Under the pieces are notes generated by a model. That model was not told where the DNA came from. It saw only the letters and a list, made by a program, of their open reading frames with translations, and ran no database searches. This document shows, one piece after another, positions 22,295 to 34,559 of a stretch of 64,000 bases of DNA. Each line of letters begins with the position of its first letter. Position 1 is the first letter of the stretch. A program made the translations under genes and the position numbers. The stretch spans positions 183,973 through 247,972 of the forward strand of contig BDDD01000377.1 of the NCBI GenBank assembly GCA_001972305.1. The letters are read 5' to 3'. The stretch comes from Cephalotus follicularis. Its lineage: Eukaryota; Streptophyta; Magnoliopsida; Oxalidales; Cephalotaceae.

Positions 22295-24438
22295 TGTTAG
22301 ATATAGTGCCCCAACAAGCCATTAGATGGGTTGTCATATTATATCTTACCATGTATGGAACAATCTTATTCTTATATATATATGATGCGTACTAATTTTG
22401 TTATGGCTATATCACTTGTGTTTTATCACTTAAATGAAGTAGTTTATTATTTACCAGCTTACACTTGTGATGCCCTGACATAAGGTTGGATGCCTGGCAT
22501 GGAGGCTGTGAGACTGGTTACCTTATTCCTTATGTCAAATTAGTTCCAAGTCATAGGTTCATTTTGTGGGCATTAGTGAACCGGATGGACTTGCGCGTAT
22601 GTTGCCTGCTCATGGAATTGGAGGATGGATTCTCTCACTACCATCTATGTTGGACACTAGGGCAAATACGGGGTACGCGCTGGGAGCGTGTACACTGAAC
22701 AGGACCCGCGTAGGAGATACTATTCAGATAGTCGCTATTCTCATGTCAGTAGTGACTCCTACTTATTGCGGTTGTGTATAAGTGATGATCATTTAGCGAA
22801 TTCTTTAACTCGTCTGATCCTTAGACCCAAGCGACTACTCTATATTGTATGGAGACAGTTATGCTTTGATCTCCAACTTACCCAGTCCTTGCATAGGGCT
22901 GGCAATCGGGTGGTCTTTGGGAATTATCGAATCTATACGAATATAAGTGAGTGCGCAATAAGGGATTGTCACACCTGAGCGAAGGTGATCGGCCCTATTA
23001 TTCTCTGATTATACTTTGGACTTATGAAATCCTTGGCCAAGCTTGAGGTAGACTGGAAATTAGATTTCCGGAGAGTTCACCAAAGGTCCTAGTAATGATC
23101 AGATATTTTAGCCATTGAGGTGTTATCCAGGGTTGACACATATCCTTACCCTAGACCTCAATTGGGGCCAAGTATGACAAGGGATTATAGTACACGTGAA
23201 CCGATGACTTAGAAAATCTAGGGTTAATGAGGTATTTAATAAATTATGGGAAAATTAATTGGATTAATTTTTCCATCTGGATAATATTAGATATTATTCC
23301 GAGAGCATTTAAATCGGTCAAGGACCACTTAGGATGGCTAAACCGAACCTTAAGGGTATTTCGGTAATTTATGAACACCTCTTGTTTTAACCAAGATATT
23401 AAAGGGTCCCTGCCTTATAATGATTAGATCTTTAATATGTCAGACATATTAAGTCTTGGTGTTAAATATCGGTTGTGTGGATTTTGCATTTTGTGGAAAC
23501 ACATATGCTTAATCTTACTCAACCGATATTTGAAAGTAATATGAGATCACTAAAAGAGTTAGACTTTTTATGCTTGACTGGCCAGAAGGCGTCGATGTCT
23601 TTTAGAAATACGTTGATGCTTTTCTCTGATAAAGACGTCAATGTCTTTTAGAAAGCATCGATGTGCTTTAGTGCCACGTTGCATAGGCGTCGACGTCCTT
23701 TGGAAGGCGTCGACGTCTTTGAGCAGAACGTGCAACCAGTTCATGATCGCACTTTGTCGGCACTACTTCTCTCACATCCTAGCCAGGTTGTCTTGATTTT
23801 ACACGTTTTAGAAATGTGGGAATCATGGCTTTGGACTCCCAGGGATTGAAGGCCATGATCCTAAGTGAATGGGAGAGAGAAATGAAGGTTAGTTAAAAGC
23901 ATTTCTGCAGAAAAATGAATGTGTGGAAAAAGTTTGAGTTTTTGCTGGGTAATTGAAAGCTCGAATTCCTCTTTAGATTGTGAGTGATTCTTCATCTGGT
24001 ATACACCAAGCAAAAGCTTATCTAGGGTGGATTGATTATTGACTTCATTGGTCATAATCAATACTCCTTTTCTAAGCTAAGTGAGAGAGAGAGTGAGTTC
24101 TAGTAGTTTGTATTTGCTGGAAGGATTCTTTGCTATTCCTGAGGTTTGGAGAAAATCAAGAGGAATCTACTCAAGCTTTTACCGGCAAAGAACGAAGGAG
24201 CCTATACCCACTGGTATAATTCTTGGTCCTTCTTCTTTATGCCATGCTTGTGTGTCACCATTCTTTATAATGGTGACACCAATTCAATTCAGTAGATGCT
24301 GTGGACATGTCATTATGGACTTGTTTTTGTTATTAAGGGTGTTATTCCACTGCCATAATTGTATGTTTAAGTTTTATTCTACACCCTACACACCTAAGTC
24401 CATTTTTGACATTGGACTCGGTTTGTCCGATTCAATCA
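22295..24438 (+). repeat. A 3' LTR
   Basis: 2144 bp, partner of 14262-16430, ending gattcaatca. It contains a hairpin array at 23588-23730 equivalent to 15549-15700. Confidence 0.94.
23588..23730. repeat. GTCGA hairpin array, A 3' LTR
   Basis: Same units as in the 5' LTR, with several central CpG sites changed independently (acgttgatgc and acgtcaatg here). Confidence 0.8.
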
Positions 24439-24443
24439 CTCGG

Positions 24444-25160
24444 ATGTGATGATGAACAAAAGGTAAGGTTGGCAGCTTATAAATTGGAAGGAGATGCTCA
24501 TAACTGGTGGCAAACTTTGAAGTTAGCTAAGGTAGGAGATTACATTGATGCCCTGACATGGTTTGAAGTCTGTGAAGTTTTCTATCAGCAGTATTTCCCC
24601 ACTGCTGACAAGGAAGCTTACGCAATGGAGTTTGTTAACACTAGGCAGAAGGATGGTGAATGAGTCACTGAGTTTTTGGCCCGGTTCACTAGGTTAGAGG
24701 GTTTTGTTGGATCCGCGGCGGGGTCTGCATTGGAGCAAGCAGAGAAGTTCAAATGGAAATTGCAGTACCAGCTAATGGGAAAATTGATAAACTCTAGGTT
24801 TGCTGACGTGGTTGAGGTAGCAAATGCTGCGAAGAATATTGAATCGGAGAGGTTGGATTTTCAGGAAGCTCGACAAGAAAAGGAAAACAAGCGGAATAGG
24901 AGTGATTTTCATGGGAAGAATTCTGAACAACAAGGTGAAGGCAAACAACATCAAAAGGATTATAATCAGAATAAGGATGGGGTAACCCCAATGTTCAGAT
25001 TTCCTTATGTGATACGTGTGGGAAGCGACATCCGATTGGGACATGTTACAAGGCCACTGGGTCATGTTTTGCTTGTGGACAAAAGGGTCATCTCGTTAAG
25101 GATTGCCTGAATCCTCGTACGAGAAATAAAGGAGGAAATGCCAATGATGTGGAAAAATAA
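24444..25160 (+). pseudogene. gag: D gag, C-terminal part
   Basis: Continues D's gag after element A: EQKVRLAAYKLEGDAHNWW, TWFEVCEVFYQQYFPTADKE and EFLARFTRLEGF are typical Ty3/Gypsy capsid text. A basic linker and a zinc-knuckle-encoding stretch (CFACGQKGHLVKDC, about 25060-25110) end it. No pol follows; the LTR begins almost at once. Chromovirus (Tekay-like) affinity is my best reading. It is a fossil and broken. Confidence 0.85.
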
Positions 25161-27898
25161 TACCATCTTTGGGCTTTTGATAAATTAATGGAATAAGGAT
25201 TATGGGAAAAATAAAATTTATTGTTTTGTATTTTTGAATTCGGTTTTAAAAATATTAATATCGCAAGAGTGTTTTAAATTGGAAATAAAATAAGAGTATT
25301 TTAGCAAAATTTATTTGTTTGTCCTATTCTACTCTCCCTCTCCCGTAAAGCCTCTTTTCTCCCTCTCACAAACTGATTTCTTTCCCTTAATTCTCACCCT
25401 CAATCCCGAAATTATGCCCCCTTTCCACATCATATCAGATTTTGGATTCCTTTTTTAGCTTACCATGACCTAAATTCCCTCTCCCTTATTGTATATGTAT
25501 GTCAATATTCATTGCTTGCACTTCCACTGTGTCATTGTGCCTAGAACCGAACCTGTGAGTTTGAAGGCTGTTTTGTTCTCCTTTGATCATCATAACAGGT
25601 TTGTTTTTCCTCTGTAGTGGTGGTTTAGCGATGAAATTTAGTTTAATGACAGCCGAATTCTATTGCATATAGGTTGCTAGTGTGTTTTGCCTTTAATCCC
25701 TGCCATGTATGTTTGGTTAATGTTTCTGAGATTGTTAGAAGTCATGAAGTGTCTTGTAATGATAGAAAACAGGTTCTGAAAATAATAATGGGTGTTTGAC
25801 AAAAATTTGGTAATGGAATTAAGTATACAATGAATTGGAAAATTGTCTCTATAAAGCATGATCACCAATTGCATGAACTTTTCGATTCTGGGTGTTTAAA
25901 TGCAATTATAGAGTCACATAAGTCCTATGTAAGTGTTTAAAATCATCTAGTATAGTAATATTGGAAGTTTGACTTAAAATTGGAATTGAAACTGCTGTGT
26001 TTTGCTGTTCTGTCGAGCAGAACAGTCGACTGTCCATTTAAACAGTCGACAGTTAGCCATTGAGTAGTCGACTGCCTCGTGAAACAGCCGACTGTTTTGC
26101 CTTGCACAGTCGACTGCCACCCATTGAACAGTCGACTGGATTCAACCCAGTTTCAGTAGTCGGCTGCCTATGCAATACAGTCGACTGCCACTATTGAACA
26201 GTTGACGGGATTTTGTTACAGTCGGCTGGATTTGTCCAGTAAATTTTCTGGTTTCAAGTTTTGTTATTCGTTTTGTTTTGCAATGATTTGGAGTATGTTT
26301 TAACCACTGTTAAATTACGGTTTGATGTGATCTCCTTACATGAACGATATTGTATCTTTGAGATTTTTGTGCTTTGAGGGACTTTTAAATTGTTGATCAA
26401 TTCGTCTATCTTTGTTGTGATCGCTTAAGGTACGGATTTTGGTTCCTTGATACCCTCATATCGGTTTTTACTGTAGTAAATAAAAGATATTTTTACTTTA
26501 TGAATAATGTACGGACTTTCTGCTCTTTGGCTATCTGATTTTATTGAAACTGTCCCATTTCACTTTTTATGATTAAAGTACGGATGCTTTCGTTCTTTGG
26601 CTATCTTTCCCTGATTTTATTACAATAAATTCAGTCTTATTTTTATGAATGAGTACGGATTTCTATCGTTCCTTGGCTATCTATTTATCAAACTAAAATC
26701 AGTTTTATTCTATGATCCCGTTTTATAGACTTGATTATGTTTTATGATAGGTTACGTAAATAAATTGTTTTTTTTTTGACATTTTATGAAAATAAATGTT
26801 CCTAACTTTATTTTTATGCTAAGATACGTTACGATATATTATAAAAAGTGTTTACGTTTTTAAATTATTTTTAGAAATAAAAAAATGTTTTAGAAATAAA
26901 GATACATAGAGATATTTCCTACCTATGGAGGTACCATAGGCATGTCGTGGGCCTGGCACGTGGACATGGCAGTACCGTAGCGGTGTGATTTGCTATGACG
27001 TCTCTCTATGTTTTGAATAAATCCCATGAGGTGGATTTATGGATCAGATATGTGTGATAGAGGCGTATCAGTATACTCTAGTTATATGTTATGTTAAGGA
27101 TATGGATTCTGGGGATTGATGGTGTAGTGCCGTACACGTCCTTCCATTTGGCATGTGGGCCTTGCAAACCCCTTGCAATTACGCATATATGTATGCGCTT
27201 TGGATCTCTTAGATGAGATTATGGAATCGGATAAGTCTCTATTTGTTTGTTTGTTTTTCGTTTTGAATATGTTTTGGGATTTTGAATTTGAATTATATTT
27301 TGAAATTGAATAACTCTTTGAAAATTGGATATTCGTTTTAAATTGATTGTGTGACTAATTACCTCTGCTTTTATAAATAATGTTAAATTATTTTATGTAC
27401 AAGGTATATGATATTTAAAGGTTCAGGTATTTTCTATCTTTTAAATTATCGTTTTATGTTTTATGATTCTATATCCGTACTGAGGTTTGCTCAGCCGCAT
27501 TTTTGTTTCCATGCGGCAGGTATTCAGGGACAGCATCCGGGCAATGTGTGATGAGCGAGATGTCACCTATGATAAGGACCACTTAGGAGATGGAACCGTT
27601 TATGCTTAGTTATTTTATGGTCATGTTAGGACCCCTTTTGAACAATGATATGTCTTTCAGTTTATGACTTTGGATTATGTTTTAGTTTTTGGTTTATGTT
27701 TAAGTTTTCATATTATGAATAAAGTCTTAGACAATGTTTTAGATTATATATGTTATGTTTAGACCATCACGCAATTCGAATAAAAGATGAGTTAATATTT
27801 TGCTAAAAAGATTAAAATTGAGCCATGTTATAAGATCAGTTATATTTAGTCTTGGATTAGGAAACCGTAACGACTCCCGCCGTTCGAGGGGTGTTACA
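25161..27898 (+). repeat. D 3' LTR with empty SIRE site
   Basis: Pairs with D's 5' LTR pieces and, inverted, with K. Compared with K its first about 110 bp are not seen. It ends gtgttaca at 27898. The site occupied by the SIRE element in the other LTR is uninterrupted here at 26470-26474 (actgt). Confidence 0.9.
26015..26235. repeat. CAGTCGACTG palindrome array, D 3' LTR
   Basis: Ten or so words; perfect GTCGACTG cores occur near 26022, 26043-26048 (one variant), 26067, 26106, 26127 and 26178. It corresponds to 2325-2545. Confidence 0.9.
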
Positions 27899-27990
27899 AA
27901 TGCCATGAGCATTAGTAGTACTTGAGCGACAGAGGAAGTGCGATTAGCTTAGGCTAAAGGTCTTCGTGGATTGAGGGCCAAGTGGGAGAT
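27899..27990 (+). pseudogene. pol: Element E pol tail
   Basis: Text matching the very end of Angela-like pol in element C (compare 56160-56247: ccatgagcagtatagtactcgag) followed by the polypurine tract gccaagtgggagat (27977-27990). The rest of E lies left of D, outside the window. D is therefore inserted in E's pol end. Confidence 0.85.
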
Positions 27991-28670
27991 TGTTAGAGTA
28001 GGGGTGTCCCTGCATGCCACGAGGTGGCTTTGCATAAATATATATGTATTTATGAGACGCACTCCTTAATTGAAGATATCTCTTTAAGCCGCGGGGCGGC
28101 TGCATGTGTGTATATTAGACTCTCTATTTATACAGTCTGAATTCCTTTTCGTGTTTAATAGTGCATATTCAATCAACAATGGCCGCTATATGTATATCCC
28201 AAACCATCTCAATGGATCAGTTGATCTCCATGTCAACTGAGTACACACATAGTGCCCTGTCGTTCCAGGGGTTGGATCTCATGCCTGAGAGGTTATGAGA
28301 ATGACATCCTTACTCCCTTCTTACAGAACATTCCAAGTCATACGTTCACTTTCTTTGGGAAATTGATGAACCGTAAAGATTTATCGTATTATGCTTGCTC
28401 CCGGGTTTAGTGGAGGATGGATCATCTCATCACCATTTATATTTATCCTAAAGCATAATGTGGGGTTCGTGCTAAGGAGCATGATACTGAACAGACCCAC
28501 CATAGGAAACATATGTGGAAAGTCATACCTATGTCAATAGGATTCCTATGGTCTCGGTCGTGTATAGTCTACGGTGACTAGTAGACCATTGGTGGAGCTA
28601 CGTTGTATCATTAGACCTGAGCGGCTGGCATGCATTATGTTGTAACTACTTGGCTTTGATTTCTGCCTTC

Positions 28671-28692
28671 CCCAGCACAAGCCACATGCTAG
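28671..28692. other. Conserved LTR dyad (E copy, decayed)
   Basis: cccagcacaagccacatgct corresponds to the CCAGCAC..GTGCTGG dyad with G-box in the LTRs of C and H. Here the CACGTG core reads CACATG. Confidence 0.6.
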
Positions 28693-29088
28693 CAAAAGGG
28701 TTGTCTTTGGGCCTTGTGGGAGCTTCATTGAGATGTATGGGCGAGTTCGCAATAAGGGATCATCACACCCATGTGCAAGGTGATCGGCTCTATATTATTT
28801 ATGTCTGTTGAGACTCATAAAACCCTGATCAGGAATAGGCAGACTGGAAACGGGGTTTCTGGGGAGGTCTGCCAAGAGTCTCAATGTTTACGTGAATTTA
28901 TAGTTATTACGACTTTACCTAGGGGTGACATTTTTCCAAACCCTAGGTCACGGTCGGAGCTAATAATGACATAGGATACATGACACATATGTCGATGACT
29001 GGATAAAGTACTGGTTTATTGGATGTCAACTTATAGACATAGTTGATTCTACGAATCAGGGGGACGATGGGATTCACACCGGGATCAT

Positions 29089-29111
29089 CCTGATAGTCGG
29101 GGACTATCAGG
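29089..29111. other. Perfect LTR stem-loop, E copy
   Basis: cctgatagtc, loop ggg, gactatcagg: a perfect 10-bp stem. Element C's 3' LTR has a stem at the same place with three compensated base-pair changes (57275-57297). Confidence 0.85.
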
Positions 29112-29565
29112 GTGGTCGTACCATAACTACTCGGATGTTATGGAAAATTTATAATTGTACTGGATTCAAACTGGGCTTTTGGGTCCCACCTGATTATGGG
29201 AAAAGCGATGCATGCTACACACATGCTAGCTTGGCAAAAAATCTAGTTTTGACTAGTATATATTAATTTGGCATTGGTGGTTTATTTATTTATTTAAATT
29301 CACCACCATGTTGTGAAATTGATATATTAAGAGAAACCACTGCGGGAGTATGTTTTACATTAGATGTGCGGGGCACACACTTTAAACTAAAGAGAGATAT
29401 TATTTATTAATAAATAATAGAGAAAGAGATTTTGGTTTTTTGACTTGGTCAATATTGTCGTCCCGAGTACGCCTTGAGCGCGCTTGGTAAACGCAAATGG
29501 CGAGAGAAACGCGTTGTACGTCTAACGACGCGTTCTGGCCAGAGAAGACGATTCTTGGTGGCGTC

Positions 29566-29570
29566 GGTGG
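29566..29570. repeat. Target duplication of F, left (ggtgg)
   Basis: ggtgg before F and again at 37983-37987 after it, an exact 5-bp duplication inside E's LTR. Confidence 0.95.
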
Positions 29571-30914
29571 TGTCACACCCCAATTTTCGGTTCCAAATCA
29601 TTAAGTAAAGAATATATGGTGATATCAGAATTAAACATAACATTCCAGCATTTCATTCAATAGTTCATTAAATAATATGCGGAAGCAGTCAAAGCCGGAA
29701 TATAAAACACAAGTCGTCCGCACACAGCCCATACTACGTGCAGGTAATTCAACATAAATATCCTTACATAAGGAAGTACGATAACAACGGGGTATGAACC
29801 GTTAAATTCAATACCATATCATAAAAGAAAAACAACAACCTTCAGTTGAAAGTAGAAGCTCTCCAAGTTTTTGTCGCGACTCCAAGTCTTCACTTAATCT
29901 GAAACTGTAGGGGGGTTAGCCGTTGTCCTCACTTGGCTAAGTAGGAAGATAATGCATGCTAAGGAATATATGAATGCAACAAGTATGACAGTTTATATTT
30001 GAATAAACTTTAAATGTGCCAATATATAAGCAATCATGCCAAGTGGCCATAGACAATACATATGCAAGAATACCGCACAAGGGTACAATCAATTCATATA
30101 GTGGTTGGGTGACACATACTGCTAACTCCTAGCACCAACTTTGCACCACCTAACTATCACCCGATGCACCGAGGAAGATAGAACAGGTAACGTTTACTAC
30201 CGGCATTGGCGGGTAGCTTAACAGTGAGTTCTACAAGGCACACAGTTTGGGTGATACTCTGGCCAACTCCGGGCACCCCGGAACACATCCGTAGTCAGTG
30301 ATATCCTCCATCACTAAACTACGGCAGTAAGCATAGACAATCAATTCAATCAGTGCAATTCAGTAATAATATTACATATATATATATATATATAATATGC
30401 AATATCAAGTGTTTTTTTTAGAAACATATATCATTTCAGTGATCGTAAATCGCATGTGAGGAAAACGATATCAGTACAGTAGTGGTTTCCAGATGAGGAA
30501 ACGAAACAGTAGGTACCTCTCATGTAGGAGGAAATTCAGTAGTTCTTTTTAGGTAAAAAGTGTTCATTTGAAAATGATAGGATAATATTATATATGGTGC
30601 ATATAGCACATAGTTGATTCAATCATTAGAATATGAAATAGTAGGTTTATAACAGTCATCGGTATATACTAATATGAGATAGCATATACAGTAACAATGA
30701 GCGAAAGTAGTAGTAATTGAAGGAATTTCAAGGCAATAGCATTTCATGGTCATTCATATGCAACTTTCACAAAAAGTGCGTACATTGTTTTAATCTTGAA
30801 ATGTAATTGTATACGAGGCCAGGATAGACTGTTGTAATCATCCGTATGGAGGCCAGGTTCATTACATTCAAACTTGAGGCCTTAACAGGACTTATATCAG
30901 TAAAATTTCCCAGA

Positions 30915-31035
30915 AGAGTCGACTGCTCTCAAGAAAAGTCGGCTGTTTTGGATGAGTAGTGGGCTGCTTTGCCTTGGCAGTCGACTGGATAGGTTGAGTT
31001 GTTGACTGCTATGAAGAACAGTCGACTGCTTCTGC
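30915..31035. repeat. CAGTCGACTG array 1, F 3' LTR
   Basis: Six or seven words, including agtcgactgctctc, cagtcgactggat and cagtcgactgcttc, with the variant agtcggctg. Confidence 0.87.
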
Positions 31036-32082
31036 CCAGAAAATCAGGCAGTAGCAGTTTGTATATTTCTCAATCCAAATTCAATACAATCTAAGCATGT
31101 AACAATGCAGAAAATGAACATACATAATATGCATACCATATCTTCCATAACATTTCACTACCCCTACCTCAATTGCTATCCCAAGATCAATTGGATTTGA
31201 TCTTTCTCTTTAAAGCTTCCAAGCCTTTTCCCAACAATCCTTCAATCCTTTTAATTTCAACAGGTTCAATCTATATCATGCATGTTTACAGACACATACA
31301 TCAGTACCAGTAGGTTTCTAATTATCAGATACGATTACTACTTCAACAGTAGTTTATTACCAAATCCATCAAGTCCTAAACTCCCATTTTACAACTTTCT
31401 TTGAACTCTATGTCAACTATTATTCAAACTCGGATTCATTGATCTTAAGTGAGTTGATAGAAGATGCATATTTACATTTAGGAAACCAGTAAGCTTATCC
31501 TGATCTTAAGATCAACTATAATCCAACCTAAAGGTTATAGTCATCATTTCCACTTGATCCATTTACAATTTCCATTTCAATTCTAGAATCTGTTATATTT
31601 AATTATGTTAACAGAAGGTATTCCACATTTTCCTAGTTACATTATCATATCATAACAACAGAGAATTCAGATTGAGAACTTACCAAGAGACCAAAGCTTC
31701 GAGGTTCCTTCTTCGAGTTCTCCAAATCCTTCCAAAGCAAGCCTTCACCAATTCTAGCAACTCTCCCCAATCTTTAGTGTTTCTAACACTCACCCTCAGC
31801 TCATGCACAGCTGATATAGGCTCAGGAATTCCTAAATTCGCCAGGGTCCTTTACTCAAACATTTTCTCCATTCTCTCTCTCACATGCCTTACTTCCTTCA
31901 TTGTCATTTCTCACTTTTCTTTCTTTTGTTTCTGCAGGTACAGGTCTGAAATCTAGCAGGGCACATGCAAGGGCTTTCCTTGCATGTCATGGCAGCTGGT
32001 GCATCCCCACGACACTTGTACCCTTGCATGCCACGCCCCTGTCCTATCTCACACATGCAGAGACACCTGGTCTGCAGCATTT

Positions 32083-32212
32083 CAAGTCGACTGGATGCAT
32101 TGGCCAGTCGACTGTCCACAACACGCATCAGGCAGTCGACTACCCCCCTATGACAGTCGGCTACCCCTTCATAAACCAGCCAGTCAACTTCCCCCCTGTG
32201 GTAGTCGGTTGT
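32083..32212. repeat. CAGTCGACTG array 2, F 3' LTR
   Basis: Six words near the inner end of the LTR (aagtcgactggatg, cagtcgactgtcc, cagtcgactacc, cagtcggctacc, cagtcaactt, tagtcggttg). Confidence 0.87.
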
Positions 32213-32383
32213 CAAGGGATATTTTAGGGTTTCTTAAGCTTGATTTTTGCCAAATTGCATCTCCATTCATCCCAAGCAATCACCAATCATAAAAATTATT
32301 ATAATTCAACATTAAATTCAAATGAGTGCACATTTTATTAATCATTATTACAATGTACACGAATTGAATTTGCGGTTATTACA

Positions 32384-32401
32384 TTCCTCCCTCCTTAAAG
32401 A
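32384..32401 (-). other. F polypurine tract
   Basis: Reads tctttaaggagggaggaa in element sense directly before the 3' LTR start TGTAATAACC. Confidence 0.85.
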
Positions 32402-32739
32402 AAATTCGTCCTCGATTTTAGCCCTTACATGACATTCCGAATAGGTGGGGAAAATGTCTCCCTCATTCAGTCTTCACGTTCCTACGTAGCTACGTCAGCT
32501 CCGTGGAAAGGGCAAAGCGCTTGTACCATAGGCATGGTCTTGTTTCTCAGTACTTTTTTCCATTCGATCCTGTGACCTCAGCAATCCTGATACAGAGTCC
32601 ATGGTCACATGCTCCCATTTTCATTCAACCACTAGTAGCGATAGTAGCAGTCCAGCAGGTTTCTGATGTTCAACTTTCACTCACAGACATGTCAAACATC
32701 TTGCTACTTATTTAGTAATTTCCCGTTTCATACCACTCC

Positions 32740-34250
32740 ACCAGTAGTTTCATCTCAGGTCGTGCCACATCTGGGTACTTCCTGGGTAAACACTGTAGTT
32801 CGACTTGTGAGCTTGTTGCAGTAGCTCACCCTTGATACTCTCACCATCCGGAGCACATATCCTTCCTCGGAACCTCAATATGCTATCCGTATGAATGGAG
32901 AACTCAGAATCCATCACTAGGTTCTCGCGAGTACTCCATAATTCAGAATCGTTATGCTGAGCGGTCCGAATACGCTCCAGAAGTTCCGGTTGTGCTCTCA
33001 TACAAGCCACAATAACTCCTCAGGAACCATGAACTGATTCCCTCTCTGAAATTCCTCCACTAGCTTCCACTGTGAACCATTGCTCCAGCAATCATTGCCT
33101 TGCGACTCAGCGCAACGGCCACTACATTCGCCTTTTCCGGGTGGTTTGAATGTTGCAGTTGTAGTCATTAAAGAATACCACCCATCGTCTCTATCCCATG
33201 TTGGGCTCCTTATGGGAAAAAAAATATTTTAAATCCTTATGGTCGGTAAAGATTTCAAACTGAGCCCCATGGAGACAGTGCCTCAATTTCTACAAAGCAA
33301 TACTATGGCTGCCAGTTCCAAATCGTGTACGGAATAGTTTTCCTCGTACGACTTTAAGTTTCTCGATGCGTAAGCAATCACCCTGCCATGTTGCATAAGA
33401 ACGCATCCCAATCCTTTCCTAGAAGCATCAGTGTAGACAGTAAATCCCTCATTACCCTCAGGTAATGCCAACACTGGAGCCGAAACCAACCGACTCTTCA
33501 ACTCTTGGAAACTTGCCTCACAAGAACCATCCCACACAAAACTGGACTTCTTCTGAGTCAACTGTGTCAGTGGTGTAGCAAGCTTCGACAATCCCTCGAT
33601 GAATCTGCAGTAATAGCCAGCCAATCCCAAGAAACTACGCACCTCCGTAACATTCCTCGGTTGGGGCCAATCAACAATGCTCTCAATCTTCGAAGGATCC
33701 ACGGACAATCCTTCACTCGACACTATGTGACCTAAGAAAGTCACATGATCCAGCCAAAATTCGCACTTGCTGAATTTGGCATACATCTATTCCTTCCGTA
33801 GTGTCTGCAATACAATCTTCAAGTGCCGTATGTGTTCCTCAACGCTCTCTGAGTAGATCAGGATGTCATGTAAGAATATCACCACAAACAGATCAACATA
33901 AGGTTGGAACACTCTGTTCATCAAACACATAAAGGCTGTAGGACCATTAGTCAAACCAAACGGCAGTATCAGAAATTCGTAGTGCCCATATCTGGTTTGA
34001 AATGCAGTCTTCTCCACATCACCTTCTCTAGTCCTGAACTGATAGTAACCTGTTCTTACGTCAAGTTTGGAGAACACAGTTGAGCCTTGCAATTGGTCGA
34101 ACAACTCCTCAATATGTGGCAGATGATACTTGTTCTTCACCGTCACTTGATTCAGCAGCCTGTAATCAATGCATAGCCGCATCGATCCGTCCTTCTTCTT
34201 CACAAATAGAACCGGTGCTTTGGATATAGGAGTAGTCCCAGATCATCTTC
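32740..34250 (-). pseudogene. pol: F pol fragments: RT, RNase H, integrase start
   Basis: RT text [35 protein letters not shown] and [18 protein letters not shown] (about 34203-33787), then the RT end and RNase H ([54 protein letters not shown]; 33786-33283). The integrase N-terminal region follows with LLQQAHKSNYSVYPGSTQMW (about 33010-32750). RT before integrase is the Gypsy order. Family: chromovirus, Tekay/Del-like. It is broken in many places; most of integrase and any chromodomain are not seen. Confidence 0.9.
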
Positions 34251-34559
34251 TGATACTGAACTCTCTATATTGGGATCGCACTATTATCTATTATCGCATT
34301 GGTCAGCATGCAATCACTAGTTGGAGCATTCGCCTCAAATTACATATGTAAACAACTGTAATACTATACAAGTCAGACAGAAAACATGATGCAACGAATA
34401 CGTATGTGACCGTGAGGTCAGCTAATACACTAGCATTTATATATCTCATATCAGTTATATCTTATTGGGTAAGTATAACTTTACCTTCCATGATTCTTTT
34501 TCCCGTATCTCCTCGGGTTGTGTAGCCGCGCCATTTCCACCAGCTCCATCACTACTTCG

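Larger units (their letters stand above)
14262..24438 (+). mobile_element. Angela/TAR-like Copia element A
   Basis: Plus-strand Ty1/Copia element, 10.2 kb, in D's gag. Parts: 5' LTR 14262-16430, primer site 16432, leader of about 1.8 kb, gag-pol 18263 to about 22275, polypurine tract, and 3' LTR 22295-24438. The RT/RNase H text (RSNRLLGLSQSQYISKVLKR, SAVGSIMYAMLCTRPDVA) resembles the barley BARE-1/Angela group; TAR is the alternative. The LTRs differ at about 8 of 225 bases by eye (about 3.5%), roughly 1.3 My. It looks complete in parts but is broken in about five or six places. Confidence 0.93.
1753..27898 (+). mobile_element. Gypsy element D (chromovirus-like), split by two insertions
   Basis: Plus-strand Ty3/Gypsy element. 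Parts: 5' LTR in two pieces (1753-2790 and 12316-13739), primer site at 13744, gag in two pieces (13911-14261 and 24444-25160), and 3' LTR (about 25161-27898). The SIRE element lies in the 5' LTR and Copia element A lies in gag. No protease, reverse transcriptase or integrase is seen between gag and the 3' LTR. The two LTRs differ at about 12 of 245 bases compared by eye (about 5%), which gives roughly 2 My at a commonly used plant LTR rate. D itself lies in the pol end of element E. It is broken. Confidence 0.88.
29571..32383 (-). repeat. F 3' LTR
   Basis: 2813 bp, tgtcacacccc to ggttattaca on the plus strand. Two palindrome arrays lie within. A TA microsatellite at 30376-30394 is much shorter in the partner LTR (near 35976-35990). 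Frames around 31672-32292 are array-derived noise. Confidence 0.94.

Noticed and set aside
31672-32292. Cluster of frames of up to 108 residues, with relatives at 37373-37826
   Set aside because: They lie in both LTRs of F across array 2 and show no domain; no sign of selection for protein.
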